From contig CM022951.1 of assembly GCA_012931725.1 (NCBI GenBank), forward strand, positions 10,491,018 to 10,555,017: DNA of 64,000 bases. Reading direction: 5' to 3'. The notes below the pieces were generated by a model. The model was not told the origin of the DNA, ran no database searches, and saw nothing but the letters and a program-made list of their open reading frames with translations. Origin of the DNA: Litsea cubeba (lineage: Eukaryota; Streptophyta; Magnoliopsida; Laurales; Lauraceae). The number at the start of each line of letters is the position of its first letter. Position 1 is the first letter of the stretch. Shown here piece after piece: positions 43,693 through 55,351 of this stretch. A program made the translations under genes and the position numbers.

Positions 43693-43971
43693 TTTGACCT
43701 CTGAAGTGTGCTAGCCTTTAGGGGTTGAAAGCTAGAAGAATCCGTCTGGGGATGTGGTGATCATTACCTGGTGTCGCTTCAACTCTTTATGCCCGGTGTC
43801 GCTTCAACTCTTTAAAGCAATAAATGCCTTGCCCTGTTTGTCTTGGGAACCGAGGTGACGGCTACACGCGTAGCTTCTGCGCCGATTATGTTGTCTCATT
43901 GATAGGACTGGCACGGGCTTTGAAGTGTCTCTTCGAATTCGGAGGCGGTACCCAAATGAGGGTTCCCCTTC

Positions 43972-43979
43972 TACAAATA
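43972..43979 (+). promoter_or_regulatory. TATA-like box of the antisense gene, unit 1
   Basis: TACAAATA in CTTCTACAAATAGGGCC, about 140 bases before the 5'-UTR donor site. The diverged element at 63126 has a perfect TATATATA at the matching place. Confidence 0.5.
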
Positions 43980-44118
43980 GGGCCGTCCCCTTCCTTTTCT
44001 TGCTTCCGACTCCTTTCGCCTTCTCCTCTGGTTTCGATTTCTGCTCTGGTGCCGGAGATCTGCTCGAGGAAGACGACCGTAGAAAGCGCCCGGATCTGCT
44101 TTCGATCTGCCCGTCCCT

Positions 44119-44217
44119 GTAAGTCGCTTTGTCCTTCTGTCTGGTTCTTCTTGGGGTTTTTCGGTTTCTAGGGTTTTTCGGTTTCTAGGGTTTTTCTTCG
44201 TCGTCACCCCCTTTCAG
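44119..44217 (+). other. 5'-UTR intron of the antisense gene, unit 1
   Basis: Donor GTAAGTCGC at 44119, a T-rich body, and acceptor CCCCCTTTCAG ending at 44217, two bases before the ATG at 44220. The diverged copy has GTAAGTTCC...TGCTTTTAG (63287-63336) at the same position, which supports a real intron. Confidence 0.65.
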
Positions 44218-44219
44218 AC

Positions 44220-46078
44220 ATGGGCACCCCTAGATTCAGGGTAGATTCTGACGAGGGCTTAGCCGAGTTTAGAGCTGCCTTCAGTATTCCGGAGGGGGTC
44301 CTCCTGAAACCGGCGGACCTTGCCGACGCTGCCCTGTATCGCTGCTACGGCGGCTGGATGCCGTTCCCTCTGATCTTCGTGATCGAGGGTGGGGTCAGGT
44401 TTCCACTGCACCCCTTGCTTAGGGCTTGCCTTAGCCTTTGGTCCCTCGCCCCGGGCCAGCTGATGCCCAATGGCTACAAGGTCATCATGGGCACAGCGAA
44501 GCTGAACGAGATCTTGGGGACCAATCTAGGCCCTCACGACATCGAGGACACATATGATATCTGCAAGGCTGGGGAGGGAAGGTATTATCTCCGTGTGAAG
44601 CCGCAACGAAGGGGCTTTGTCCTAGCCTTGGAGGACTCAAGTAAGAATGCTGAGGAGGATTTCTTCTGTGTCTCGGGGGATTGGGAGTTCGGCCCAGGCG
44701 AAAACAGGAGGCTTTCGGTCCCACGTCGCCCTGGGGAAGTCCCAAGTAATCATCACTGCTTTTCTCCTTTTTGCTTTGCTTACCTCATTGATGCTGAACT
44801 GATACTCTTTTTCGCCTGTTGAGCAGAGGCGGGTGCAAGGCGACGCCGAGCTGTTACCAAAGGTTGGAGGGAAATACCGACGACATCAACAAGGTGGAAC
44901 GGTACAAGGGGCACGAAACCAGGTCAGCTTGGAAGTTGCTCGGGTACACGCCGAGGTATCGCGGCCACTACCACAGGACTGGAGTACCTGAGGTGGACGA
45001 GACACACCCTGACCGTCCAACCGTATCAGTTGCGGTGTTTAGCGGGGTCCCCTTGAACGATCCCGTTGCCGACCGAACTGCGTCTGGAGCCGAGGCGTCC
45101 ACTTCCGATCCGGAGCTGCCGGACTTGTCGCAGATAGTGGAAGCTTATCTCTCTGATCGAGAGGACATGGAGGGAAGCTCGAGGGAGCTCGCTGTCAAGG
45201 ACCTGGCTGCCAAGTTTAGGCAGAGGTCGTCGTCTTCTGGGGCCCCATCGCCTGCCGGTACTCGTGCTGCTTCGGGTCCGGTGGGCGCTGGTGCTCTCTC
45301 TGCTCCTGTCCCCGTTCCGAGCGGTGGAGCTCGGCGACGCTCGCCGGAGCGCTCGAAGGAGGGGTCCCCGCCCAGGAAGAAGTCCAAAGCGGGGGAGAAG
45401 AGTTCGAAGGCTGATCTGCAGCCGAAGGGTAAGAGTCCTGCACATGCCCCTGGAGCTAGAGCTCCAGCCGAAAAGGGGGGCGAGAAGAGCGCGCCGAAAG
45501 AAAAGAGTGCGCCGGCCGAGAAGAGTGCGGCAGTCAGCAGGTCGACTGTCGGGCCAACGCGCGAGCCTCTGATCTCGGCGGGGCAAGGGTCCGGATCGGC
45601 CTCCGGGCCCCGAACTGCCCCAGCACCGTGGAAGCCGAGAATGGAGACACAGCCCGGCAAACTTCTGAACGTTGAAAACCGACTGCTGGGAAATGCCGAG
45701 GTGATCGGGGCCCTTGCCAGGGCCTGTGCTCTGCCACGGGATATGGAGGAGCACGAGAAATATGATGACGAGAGCCTGATGTTGACGGCGATCCAGGCTG
45801 ACATCCTGGTAAGTGTTTTTTGTGTATTCTTTCGAGTGGCCTAGTTCGAAGCTCCTGCTGCTGCCGACGCTCCAGCTGCCCCGGTCTCGAGCGATGCCCC
45901 AGTCGCCAGTGAGGCTTTGGCCGTGCCTCAGGGTGAGACCTCTTCTGCTCCTGATTCGGCTGAGGTACCAGTCGAAGCCTCCTCCGCCAGCGACGCTCCG
46001 AGCAGGGTCATGATTTCGGCCGAGTCCACTGGTCCATCAGATGTGGTGATCGACCTAGTGGAATCGCCGAAACCATAG
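44220..46078 (+). CDS. Spliced gene antisense to family-B unit 1 (gypsy-type transposon protein, Transposase_28-like)
   Basis: Three coding blocks share one frame when joined: 44220-44746, 44827-45808 and 45845-46078, about 580 codons with stop TAG. Block 1 has GGWMPFPLIFVIEGGVRFP, HPLLRACLSLW and PGQLMPNGYKVIMG, resembling the plant 'putative gypsy type transposon' domain. Intron 44747-44826 (80 nt) has GT...GAGCAG ends. Block 2 is a charged, Ala/Ser/Pro/Lys-rich tail with basic clusters (PPRKKSKAGEKSSK), probably disordered and possibly nuclear. Between blocks 2 and 3 lie 36 bases with GTAAGT...CCTAG ends; left in place they put a stop in frame. It runs opposite to gag and between the polypurine tract and the tandem repeats. 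Function unknown. Confidence 0.75.
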
Positions 46079-47339
46079 TAGCCGGACTCCTTTACATTTC
46101 TGTCTTCTTGTCTGTAGTGCTTTTGCTTCTCAGCCTTGTAAACATTTCTTGCAATCAATGAAAGATGGGTTTCCTTACTTGTGAATTTTCTCTTCGCATT
46201 TGTCTCTCTTTCATTTCTGGATGTGCATTGAATGGTATTGAATGCTTTTACTGTGTGGCGTGGCCCTTGAGGTAGAGTCAAACGGTCCTCATAGCTGTCA
46301 GTGCTAATTCTCCGTATTCTGGAGACCATAAATGGCAATAAACATGGCGCTAGGGCTGATGAGGAAATCGGGCGGATGTCTCCACGTGGCGCCATAGGAA
46401 TTGCCGGTCAACGGATCGGAGGGCGTGCGTCCTTTGCAACGAGTGGGAGACTTCGCCCCTTTGGAGATTGAGCCCTTCTCCTTCCTATAAGTAGGGGGAG
46501 CAGGCTCGCCATGGGAGAAGGAAAGAACATAGTTGTAGGAACCATGTCCGGGAGGTGTCCATAATTATTTGATCCGGGGGGAACCCTGCGCCGTTGGACG
46601 GCTATCCCCGAGGGGGGAAGGCTGTCGTAGTCCGCGCGCTCTCTGAAGGAACTCCCCGTGGACCGCGCGCTCTCTGAACGCGGGTTCACGGCCGGCCGCC
46701 CCCGGGTCGAAATCGGATGGGTCGGGACCTGGGTGTCTGCCGATCCTGCAGGGTCCTGGGTGGCATCGAGCTCCCTCCCTGTCAGAATGGTAAGACTAAG
46801 GGTGGAGTTGAGGCCTGCGGGACCTGGTCCTGCGCCTCCAAACTGGAAGGGCTCTGTAAACGCTTTGGTCTGACCAACCCAAGTGTATTATAGAGCTCTG
46901 TGAAATTATGCATCGCTCAGAGCCTCCAAGCGACGATCCGGCGTCTTCGGCGTCTTCGATCCAGAGACTCCCAGCTACTTTATTTTCTGCTTCTTTTTCT
47001 GTTTTCAGAGGACTGCGATCCTCCTTTCTGTACTTTTCTTTCTGTTCTGTAGCTCTTGTAATAAAGCAGTTTACAATGAATAAAAGGGAGGAATTCTATG
47101 ATTACCCAAACAGTGTTCAATGCTTTTGAGTTCCTTTTCTCTTTCTTTGCACTGTTCTGGAATGCTTGCATTTTTCTGTTTGAGTGCTGGCACAGCTCTC
47201 TTCCTCTGGAAAGCTGCCCTTGGCCGGAATGGCTAGCTTTGGCTGAGACGAGCTACCTTGTGCCGAAGTGGAGTCACCATTCCACTGGTCTCGGCCGTGG
47301 AAGCGTGAGCTCGGCGATGATCTTTGAGGGGTGTAAAAA
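46079..47339 (+). other. Family-B unit 1 spacer
   Basis: Follows the antisense gene. It begins with a 3'-UTR-like stretch (TGTAAACATTTCTTGC, AATCAATGAAAG). No coding frame on either strand is convincing. The unit 2 counterpart is 54091-55351. Confidence 0.5.
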
Positions 47340-48590
47340 CCCTGATATTAGGAATCCGGCCGAGTGTCTGAACTCGAGGCCTTCTCCGTGGCCCAAGGCC
47401 AGGAGCTTTAGGAAACGACCGAGTCTGGACTCGAGGCCTTTTCCAGGGCGGTGGGCCCATCCCGGCTGAGTGTCTGAACTCGAAGCCTTCTCCATGGCCC
47501 AAGGCCAGGAGCTTTAGGAAACGACCGAGTGTGGACTCGAGGCCTTTTCCAGGGCGGTGGGCCCTTGGAGATGGGTGCAGACCCTGAGTTTAGGAATTGG
47601 CCGAGTGTCCGAACTCGAGGCCTTTTCCAGGGCTGTTAACCCTTGGAGATGGGTGAAGACCCTGAGTTTAGGAATTGGCCGAGTGTCCGAACTCGAGGCC
47701 TTTTCCAGGGCTGTTAACCCTTGGAGATGGGTGCAGACCCTGAGTTTAGGAATTGGCCGAGTGTCCGAACTCGAGGCCTTTTCCAGGGCTGTTAACCCTT
47801 GGAGATGGGTGAAGACCCTGAGTTTAGGAATTGGCCGAGTGTCCGAACTCGAGGCCTTTTCCAGGGCTGTTAACCCTTGGAGATGGGTGCAGACCCTGAG
47901 TTTAGGAATTGGCCGAGTGTCCGAACTCGAGGCCTTTTCCAGGGCTGTTAACCCTTGGAGATGGGTGAAGACCCTGAGTTTAGGAATTGGCCGAGTGTCC
48001 GAACTCGAGGCCTTTTCCAGGGCTGTTAACCCTTGGAGATGGGTGAAGACCCTGAGTTTAGGAATTGGCCGAGTGTCCTAACTCGAGGCCTTTTCCAGGG
48101 CTATTAACCCTTGGAGATGGGTGCAGACCCTGAGTTTAGGAATTGGCCGAGTGTCCGAACTCGAGGCCTTTTCCAGGGCTGTTAACCCTTGGAGATGGGT
48201 GAAGACCCTGAGTTTAGGAATTGGCCGAGTGTCCGAACTCGAGGCCTTTTCCAGGGCTGTTAACCCTTGGAGATGGGTGAAGACCCTGAGTTTAGGAATT
48301 GGCCGAGTGTCCTAACTCGAGGCCTTTTCCAGGGCTGTTAACCCTTGGAGATGGGTGCAGACCCTGAGTTTAGGAATTGGCCGAGTGTCCGAACTCGAGG
48401 CCTTTTCCAGGGCTGTTAACCCTTGGAGATGGGTGAAGACCCTGAGTTTAGGAATTGGCCGAGTGTCCGAACTCGAGGCCTTTTCCAGGGCTGTTAACCC
48501 TTGGGGATGGGTGAAGACCCTGAGTTTAGGAATTGGCCGAGTGTCCGAACTCGAGGCCTTTTCCAGGGCTGTTAACCCTTGTAGCCGAAG
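47340..48590 (+). repeat. 78-bp tandem repeat array, 13 units (unit 1)
   Basis: Thirteen head-to-tail units from about 47563 carry GACCCTGAGTTTAGGAATTG, GGCCGAGTGTCCGAACTCG and TTTTCCAGGGCTGTTAACCC. Units alternate between GTGCAGACC and GTGAAGACC in the order C A C A C A A C A A C A A. Units 7 and 10 share CCTAACTC, so the later units form a 234-bp three-unit higher-order repeat. Degenerate relatives lie at 47340-47560. Some frames stay open through it, but only because 78 is a multiple of three. Confidence 0.95.
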
Positions 48591-48885
48591 TCGATCAAAG
48601 AGAGATGACAGATTGATGACGGGGCGAAAGCTATTTCCATTGATTCAGAGATTCATTACATCTTTTAGAAATTGAAGATTGGTGACAGGGCGATGCCAGT
48701 TTGGACAGCGGCTTGCCCTCCAAGTCTTCAAGCTTGTAGGCTGGATTTTCCTGCCAGTGAGACTGCTCCGAACGGGCCATGCCAGTTCGGGGCCAACTCC
48801 CCCTTGTTTGGCTCTCTGTCGGCGGGTGTCTTGTAGGAGGGCATCCGAGCTGAGGAGGTAACCGCTGGGGAGTCGCACAGCTGAA

Positions 48886-50652
48886 TCACGTAATGATCTT
48901 CTCTGAATCCTCACTGTCTGGAACCTGGGCTGCGCTCTGGTGAACTCGGCCCTCGCTCCCGCCAGCATCTCCTGCCTCAACGAACTCTGGAATGTGGCCT
49001 TCTTCGGCCAACTTCTCCAGATACCACTTTAAGGAATTGCAGTCCTCGGTCTTGTGCCCGCTACCTTTGTGGTAAGAGCAGTAGAGCTTACTCCGGCTGC
49101 CGGAGGCGGCCTCATTCCTCAAGGGCGGAGGCCACTTCTTGAAGAATGGATTGGTCTTTATCTTGGTCAGGATACGGTAGATCGGCTCCTTGAAGATGAC
49201 GTTGACGCTCTGACTGGCGCTGGTGGGAGGTCTGGGCTTCCAGGTGCCCCCAGACCTGGACGACGAAGGCTTCGCCGAACCGGAGACCCAGGCCTGCTTG
49301 GGCTCCTGCTTCTGGGAGGGCCTCCCGCCTCTCTGCCGAGGCTGGCTACTCTTCTGCTCGGGCTCCGAATGCCCGTCCTGATCCATAGCTCGGATCTCGT
49401 CTTCCTCCTGGGCGATGAAGCGCTTCACCCGGGACATCAACTCTGGGATGGATTCTGGGGAGTTCCCGGCCAAGTCCTTCCGCAAGTCGTGGCCGGGGAT
49501 CAGGGCATGCTGGAAAGCGTAGATTGCTATTTCTTCCCTCGTGCCCTCGATCTGGCTGTAGACCGCCCAGAATCGCTGGGCGAACTTGGCGAGGGTTTCG
49601 CCCTGCTTCATTCTCAGGGCGAGGAGGTCCCCTTCCTTCTTGGGGACGACGGTGTATGCTTGGAAATTCTTCAGGAAGGAGAGCTGGAGATCCTTCCAAC
49701 TGGAAACCGACTGCTCCGGGAGAGGGCAGAACCACTTCAGGGGGAGGTCACCCAAACTGGAGGAGAAGATTTTGCAGTTTAGGTGACCCTCGTTCCCCCA
49801 GATGGACATCTTCTGGGAGAAGTGTCTGAGGTGAGCTGATGGGTCGGACAGTCCGTCATAGGGGACGAACCGCGGGACGGAGAACTTTCTGGGCAAGGGG
49901 GTGCGCTCTATCTCTTTTGTGAAGGGCGAGCCCCCGAGATCAGTGTGACCACAGATCTGCTTCTGGTCCCGCATGTCCAAGTTGTGCTGGAGAGCCAATC
50001 TGACACGTTTGTCAAATCGCTCTTGCTCATCGTCCTTCTCTGGAGTTTGAGCTCTGGGCTTTCGCTTGGGACGGCTCGGGCTACGACGGCTATGAGCTCA
50101 GCCGTCGCGGCTATGGTGACTTCGGCTGTTGCTCGAGCCTTCGTCACGGATCTGGCTCCGTTTCTGGTCAAGATGATGTCTGAGGTCCTCGCGGGGAGGC
50201 TGGGCTGCCCAGCTGGGGGCGTCCCCCCACTTCCCTTGAGGCTCAGAGACCTGCCTCACGGAGGCAGTTCGCGTTGCCTTGAGCTGCTGCTGGAGCTCGC
50301 GAATCATTTGCTCTTGCTTCTGGAAGAGAGCAGCTTGGGCTTCAAGAACCTCTCCAGTGGCAGGGGGTTGAACGTGGCGCGTCTCTCCTACGGCCACGGC
50401 TTTGTCCTTCCGAGGACGTTCGCGCCGGTGCTCGTAGCATCGGGGTGGCACGGTTTCGTCCGCTGAGAGCGAGGCCTCGACTCCCTCTTGGAATGGGATC
50501 TTGACAAAGAGTTGGGAGCCCAGGCGCCCCTCGCCTGCGGGTGTGCCTTGGACCGTTCGGGACCGTCCCTGAGGAGGGACGTCCGTTGACGGTGGTAGCA
50601 GCTCGAGGACTGGTCTTGAGGATTCTCCGCCCTTCTTAGCTTTCGGTGGCAT
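48886..50652 (-). pseudogene. gag: Family-B gag, unit 1 (one in-frame TGA)
   Basis: Starts at ATG 50652 on the minus strand (MPPKAKKGGESS), 76 bases from the primer-binding site. The N-terminal half holds a short coiled coil (ALFQKQEQMIRELQQQLKA) and an Arg/Ser-rich stretch, where TGA occurs at 50100-50098. The frame continues unbroken to 48886. The second part is a retrotransposon gag domain (FVPYDGLSDPSAHLRHF, LLALRMKQGETLAKFAQRFW) and ends with a zinc-finger-like YCSYHKGSGHKTEDCNSL, as in Tat-lineage gag. The TGA is shared with unit 2, so it predates the duplication; CGA to TGA by cytosine deamination is the simplest origin. Nothing follows that could be protease or RT. Confidence 0.85.
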
Positions 50653-50727
50653 GGCTTCTGAGAGATTGAGGTTTAGGAAGGTTGTTTGGAAAGATTTGGA
50701 GAAGGTTGGGAAGGCTGGGATATTGCT

Positions 50728-50745
50728 TTCCCACAGACGGCGCCA
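50728..50745 (-). promoter_or_regulatory. Primer-binding site of family B, unit 1
   Basis: The minus strand reads TGGCGCCGTCTGTGGGAA two bases inside LTR B, a form well known from Tat-lineage plant elements. The same site is at 58754-58737 beside LTR C. Confidence 0.85.
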
Positions 50746-50747
50746 AT

Positions 50748-51690
50748 TGTAGGTGCAGAAAATAATGACCCACAATAAGGAGGAGCCTTATAGGACTTAT
50801 CCGAGAAGATGGTGCTGACTGGGAGCGACTGGATGCCGTCCGAAAGCCTGAAAGGGAAGAACACACGGTCAGAGGACCCTGGCCTGGGCGGCGCAAGGCT
50901 CTCCGATGCCAAAGTCAGTGTGGGAACTGGAACAATGGAAGGAGAGGGAGAAGAGAGACAGAGTAACGGCTCTGTGTATGAAAAATGGCATACCTTTGAT
51001 GGTGGTTTGATCCTCTATTTATAGGGTTTGGAACGTATCTTTGGGAGATATTGTGGTGTGGGTCCCATGATTCGACTGGGAAGTCACGATCAGCCCACAT
51101 TGCATTAATTGCGGTCCAATCCAGCCCACTATGCATTAAATGCCCGTCGGGTCAGCCCACGTCTCATTTAATGCACGTCTTGTTGGGCCAGGTCGTGTTG
51201 GGCGCCTTTGGCGGTAGGGGTACCAGCGGATCTGCCCTCGGGCCTTGCCCTGATGTGGCCTTAGCCGCTGGATGCCGCCCTGTCAAGGATCTGACGAAGA
51301 TTGTGGGCGGCTGGATGTCACGTCTGTCCCATTAGCTCGTGCCCCTATCCCTCCACGTGCCTGATGACGTGGGGGATGAGGGGCGCAAGTGAAGGTTCTC
51401 TCTTGCTTCGGCTTCTGTCCCGGCTTCTTCAGCCGAGGTGGAGTTTTCTGCTTAGATGGCACCCGGGGTGGCTCAGCCGAGGTGGAGCTCCCCGCCGAGA
51501 TGGCACCCGGGGTGGACCAGTTCGGCGCTAGTGGCCCGAAAATGCTTGAGTCCGGCCGAGGCCTCTGTCTTGGTAGCCTGGGTGAGATTGGTGCCACGTG
51601 GATGGCACGCGGACGGCACGTGAGAATGCTTAGCCTCATCTGATGGCTGTGATTAGCTTAATCCTGTGGTTCTGGAAATCTCCCCACACA
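50748..51690 (-). repeat. Family-B LTR B (943 bp), shared by both units
   Basis: Serves as the 5' LTR of unit 1 and the 3' LTR of unit 2. Minus-strand TATAAATA at 51023-51016. The polypurine tract of unit 2 follows at 51691-51704. Confidence 0.93.
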
Positions 51691-52231
51691 ATTGCCCCCT
51701 AGCTTTTGACCTCTGAAGTGTGCTAGCCTTTAGGGGTTGAAAGCTAGAAGAATCCGTCTGGGGATGTGGTGATCATTACCTGGTGTCGCTTCAACTCTTT
51801 ATGCCCGGTGTCGCTTCAACTCTTTAAAGCAATAAATGCCTTGCCCTGTTTGTCTTCGGAACCGAGGTGACGGCTACACGCGTAGCTTCTGCGCCGATTG
51901 TGTTGTCTCATTGATGGGACTGGCACGGGCTTTGAAGTGTCTCTTCGAATTCGGAGGCGGTACCCAAATGAGGGTTCCCCTTCTACAAATAGGGCCGTCC
52001 CCTTCCTTTTCTTGCTTCCGACTCCTTTCGCCTTCGCCTCTGGTTTCGATTTCTGCTCTGGTGCCTGAGATCTGCTCGAGGAAGACGACCGTAAAAAGCG
52101 CCTGGATCTGCTTTCGATCTGCCTGTCCCTGTAAGTCGCTTTGTCCTTCTCCCTGGTTCTTCTTGGGGTTTTCCGGTTTCTAGGGTTTTTCGGTTTCTAG
52201 GGTTTTTCTTCGTCGTCACCCCCTTTCAGAC

Positions 52232-54090
52232 ATGGGCACCCCTAGATTCAGGGTAGATTCTGATGAGGGCTTAGCCGAGTTTAGAGCTTCCTTCAGTATT
52301 CCGGAGGGGGTCCTCCTGAAACCGGCGGACCTTGCCGACGCTGCCCTGTATCGCTGCTACGGCGGCTGGATGCCGTTACCTCTGATCTCCGTGCTCGAGG
52401 GTGGGGTCAGGTTTCCACTGCACCCCTTGCTTAGGGCTTGCCTTAGCCTTTGGTCCCTCGCCCCGGGCCAGCTGATGCCCAATGGCTACAAGGTCATCAT
52501 GGGCACAGCGAAGCTGAACGAGATCTTGGGGACCAATCTAGGCCCTCACGACATCGAGGACACATATGATATCTGCAAGGCTGGGGAGGGAAGGTATTAT
52601 CTCCGTGTGAAGCCGCAACGAAGGGGCTTTGTCCTAGCCTTGGAGGACTCAAGTAAGAATGCTGAGGAGGATTTCTTCTGTGTCTCGGGGGATTGGGAGT
52701 TCGGCCCAGGCGAAAACAGGAGGCTTTCGGTCCCACGTCGCCCTGGGGAAGTCCCAAGTAATCATCACTGCTTTTCTCCTTTTTGCTTTGCTTACCTCAT
52801 TGATGCCGAACTGATACTCTTTTTCGCCTGCTGAGCAGAGGCGGGTGCAAGGCGACGCCGAGCTGTTACCAAAGGTTGGAGGGAAATACCGACGACATCA
52901 ACAAGGTGGAACGGTACAAGGGGCACGAGACCAGGTCAGCTTGGAAGTTGCTCGGGTACACGCCGAGGTATCGCGGCCACTACCACAGGACTGGAGTACC
53001 TGAGGTGGACGAGACACACCCTGACCGTCCAACCGTATCAGTTGCGGTATTTAGCGGGGTCCCCTTGACCGATCCCGTTGCCGACCGAACTGCGTCTGGA
53101 GCCGAGGCGTCCACTTCCGATCCGGAGCTGCCGGACTTGTCGCAGATAGTGGAAGCTTATCTCTCTGATCGAGAGGACATGGAGGGAAGCTCGAGGGAGC
53201 TCGCTGTCAAGGACCTGGCTGCCAAGTTTAGGCAGAGGTCGTCGTCTTCTGGGGCCCCATCGCCTGCCGGTACTCGTGCTGCTTCGGGTCCGGTGGGCGC
53301 TGGTGCTCTCTCTGCTCCTGTCCCCGTTCCGAGCGGTGGAGCTCGGCGACGCTCGCCGGAGCGCTCGAAGGAGGGGTCCCCGCCCAGGAAGAAGTCCAAA
53401 GCGGGGGAGAAGAGTTCGAAGGCTGATCTGCAGCCGAAGGGTAAGAGTCCTGCACATGCCCCTGGAGCTAGAGCTCCAGCCGAAAAGGGGGGCGAGAAGA
53501 GCGCGCCGAAAGAAAAGAGTGCGCCGGCCGAGAAGAGTGCGGCAGTCAGCAGGTCGACTGTCGGGCCAACGCGCGAGCCTCTGATCTCGGCGGGGCAAGG
53601 GTCCGGATCGGCCTCCGGGCCCCGAACTGCCCCAGCACCGTGGAAGCCGAGAATGGAGACACAGCCCGGCAAACTTCTGAACGTTGAAGACCGACTGCTG
53701 GGAAATGCCGAGGTGATCGGGGCCCTTGCCAGGGCCTGTGCTCTGCCACGGGATATGGAGGAGCACGAGAAATATGATGACGAGAGCCTGATGTTGACGG
53801 CGATCCAGGCTGACATCCTGGTAAGTGTTTTTTGTGTATTCTTTCGAGTGGCCTAGTTCGAAGCTCCTGTTGCTGACGACGCTCCAGCTGCCCCGGTCTC
53901 GAGCGATGCCCCAGTCGCCAGTGAGGCTTTGGCCGTGCCTCAGGGTGAGACCTCTTCTGCTCCTGATTCGGCTGAGGTACCAGTCGAAGCCTCCTCCGCC
54001 AGCGACGCTCCGAGCAGGGTCATGATTTCGGCCGAGTCCACTGGTCCATCAGATGTGGTGATCGACCTAGTGGAATCGCCGAAACCATAG
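52232..54090 (+). CDS. Spliced antisense gene, family-B unit 2
   Basis: Near-identical copy of the gene at 44220, shifted by 8012 bases. Blocks are 52232-52758, 52839-53820 and 53857-54090, with the same 80-nt intron and the same 36-nt GTAAGT...TAG stretch. The 5'-UTR intron is also present (about 52131-52229). Substitutions are few: for example Ala to Ser early in block 1, Phe-Val to Ser-Leu in the FPLIFVIEG segment, and Asn to Thr in GVPLND. The frame is preserved in all three blocks. Confidence 0.75.
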
Positions 54091-55351
54091 TAGCCGGACT
54101 CCTTTACATTTCTGTCTTCTTGTCTGTAGTGCTTTTGCTTCTCAGCCTTGTAAACATTTCTTGCAATCAATGAAAGATGGGTTTCCTTACTTGTGAATTT
54201 TCTCTTCGCATTTGTCTCTCTTTCATTTCTGGATGTGCATTGAATGGTATTGAATGCTTTTACTGTGTGGCGTGGCCCTTGAGGTAGAGTCAAACGGTCC
54301 TCATAGCTGTCAGTGCTAATTCTCCGTATTCTGGAGACCATAAATGGCAATAAACATGGCGCTAGGGCTGATGAGGAAATCGGGCGGATGTCTCCACGTG
54401 GCGCCATAGGAATTGCCGGTCAACGGATCGGAGGGCGTGCGTCCTTTGCAACGAGTGGGAGACTTCGCCCCTTTGGAGATTGAGCCCTTCTCCTTCCTAT
54501 AAGTAGGGGGAGCAGGCTCGCCATGGGAGAAGGAAAGAACATAGTTGTAAGAACCATGTCCGGGAGGTGTCCAGAATTATTTGATCCGGGGGGAACCCTG
54601 CGCCGTTGGACGGCTATCCCCGAGGAGGGAAGGCTGTCGTAGTCCGCGCGCTCTCTGAAGGAACTCCCCGTGGACCGCGCGCTCTCTGAACGCGGGTTCA
54701 CGGCCGGCCGCCCCCGGGTCGAAATCGGATGGGTCGGGACCTGGGTGTCTGTCGATCCTGCAGGGTCCTGGGTGGCATCGAGCTCCCTCCCTGTCAGAAC
54801 GGTAAGACTAAGGGTGGAGTTGAGGCCTGCGGGACCTGGTCCTGCGCCTCCAAACTGGAAGGGCTCTGTAAACGCTTTGGTCTGAGCAACCCAAGTGTAT
54901 TATAGAGCTCTGTGAAATTATGCATCGCTCAGAGCCTCCAAGCGACGATCCGGCGTCTTCGGCGTCTTCGATCCAGAGACTCCCAGCTACTTTATTTTCT
55001 GCTTCTTTTTCTGTTTTCAGAGGACTGCGATCCTCCTTTCTGTACTTTTCTTTCTGTTCTGTAGCTCTTGTAATAAAGCAGTTTACAATGAATAAAAGGG
55101 AGGAATTCTATGATTACCCAAACAGTGTTCAATGCTTTTGAGTTCCTTTTCTCTTTCTTTGCACTGTTCTGGAATGCTTGCATTTTTCTGTTTGAGTGCT
55201 GGCACAGCTCTCTTCCTCTGGAAAGCTGCCCTTGGCCGGAATGGCTAGCTTTGGCTGAGACGAGCTACCTTGTGCCGAAGTGGAGTCACCATTCCACTGG
55301 TCTCGGCCGTGGAAGCGTGAGCTCGGCGATGATCTTTGAGGGGTGTAAAAA

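Noticed and set aside
43970..44217. Family-B LTR orientation read as plus strand
   Set aside because: Primer-binding site, polypurine tract, LTR TATA boxes and gag all indicate minus orientation; the plus-strand promoter belongs to the antisense gene.
45026..45804. Minus-strand open frames of 219-242 codons opposite the family-B antisense gene (also at 53038-53816)
   Set aside because: They are Arg/Ser-rich shadows of a GC-rich coding exon; the plus-strand frame has the domains and splice sites.
47557..48585. Long open frames of 26-residue repeats in the 78-bp array
   Set aside because: 78 is divisible by three, so any stop-free unit stays open. Variant units create TAA, and no start or conservation supports translation.
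47563..48590. CRISPR-like regular repeat spacing
   Set aside because: Units are contiguous head to tail with no unique spacers, in a plant genome; this is an ordinary tandem repeat.
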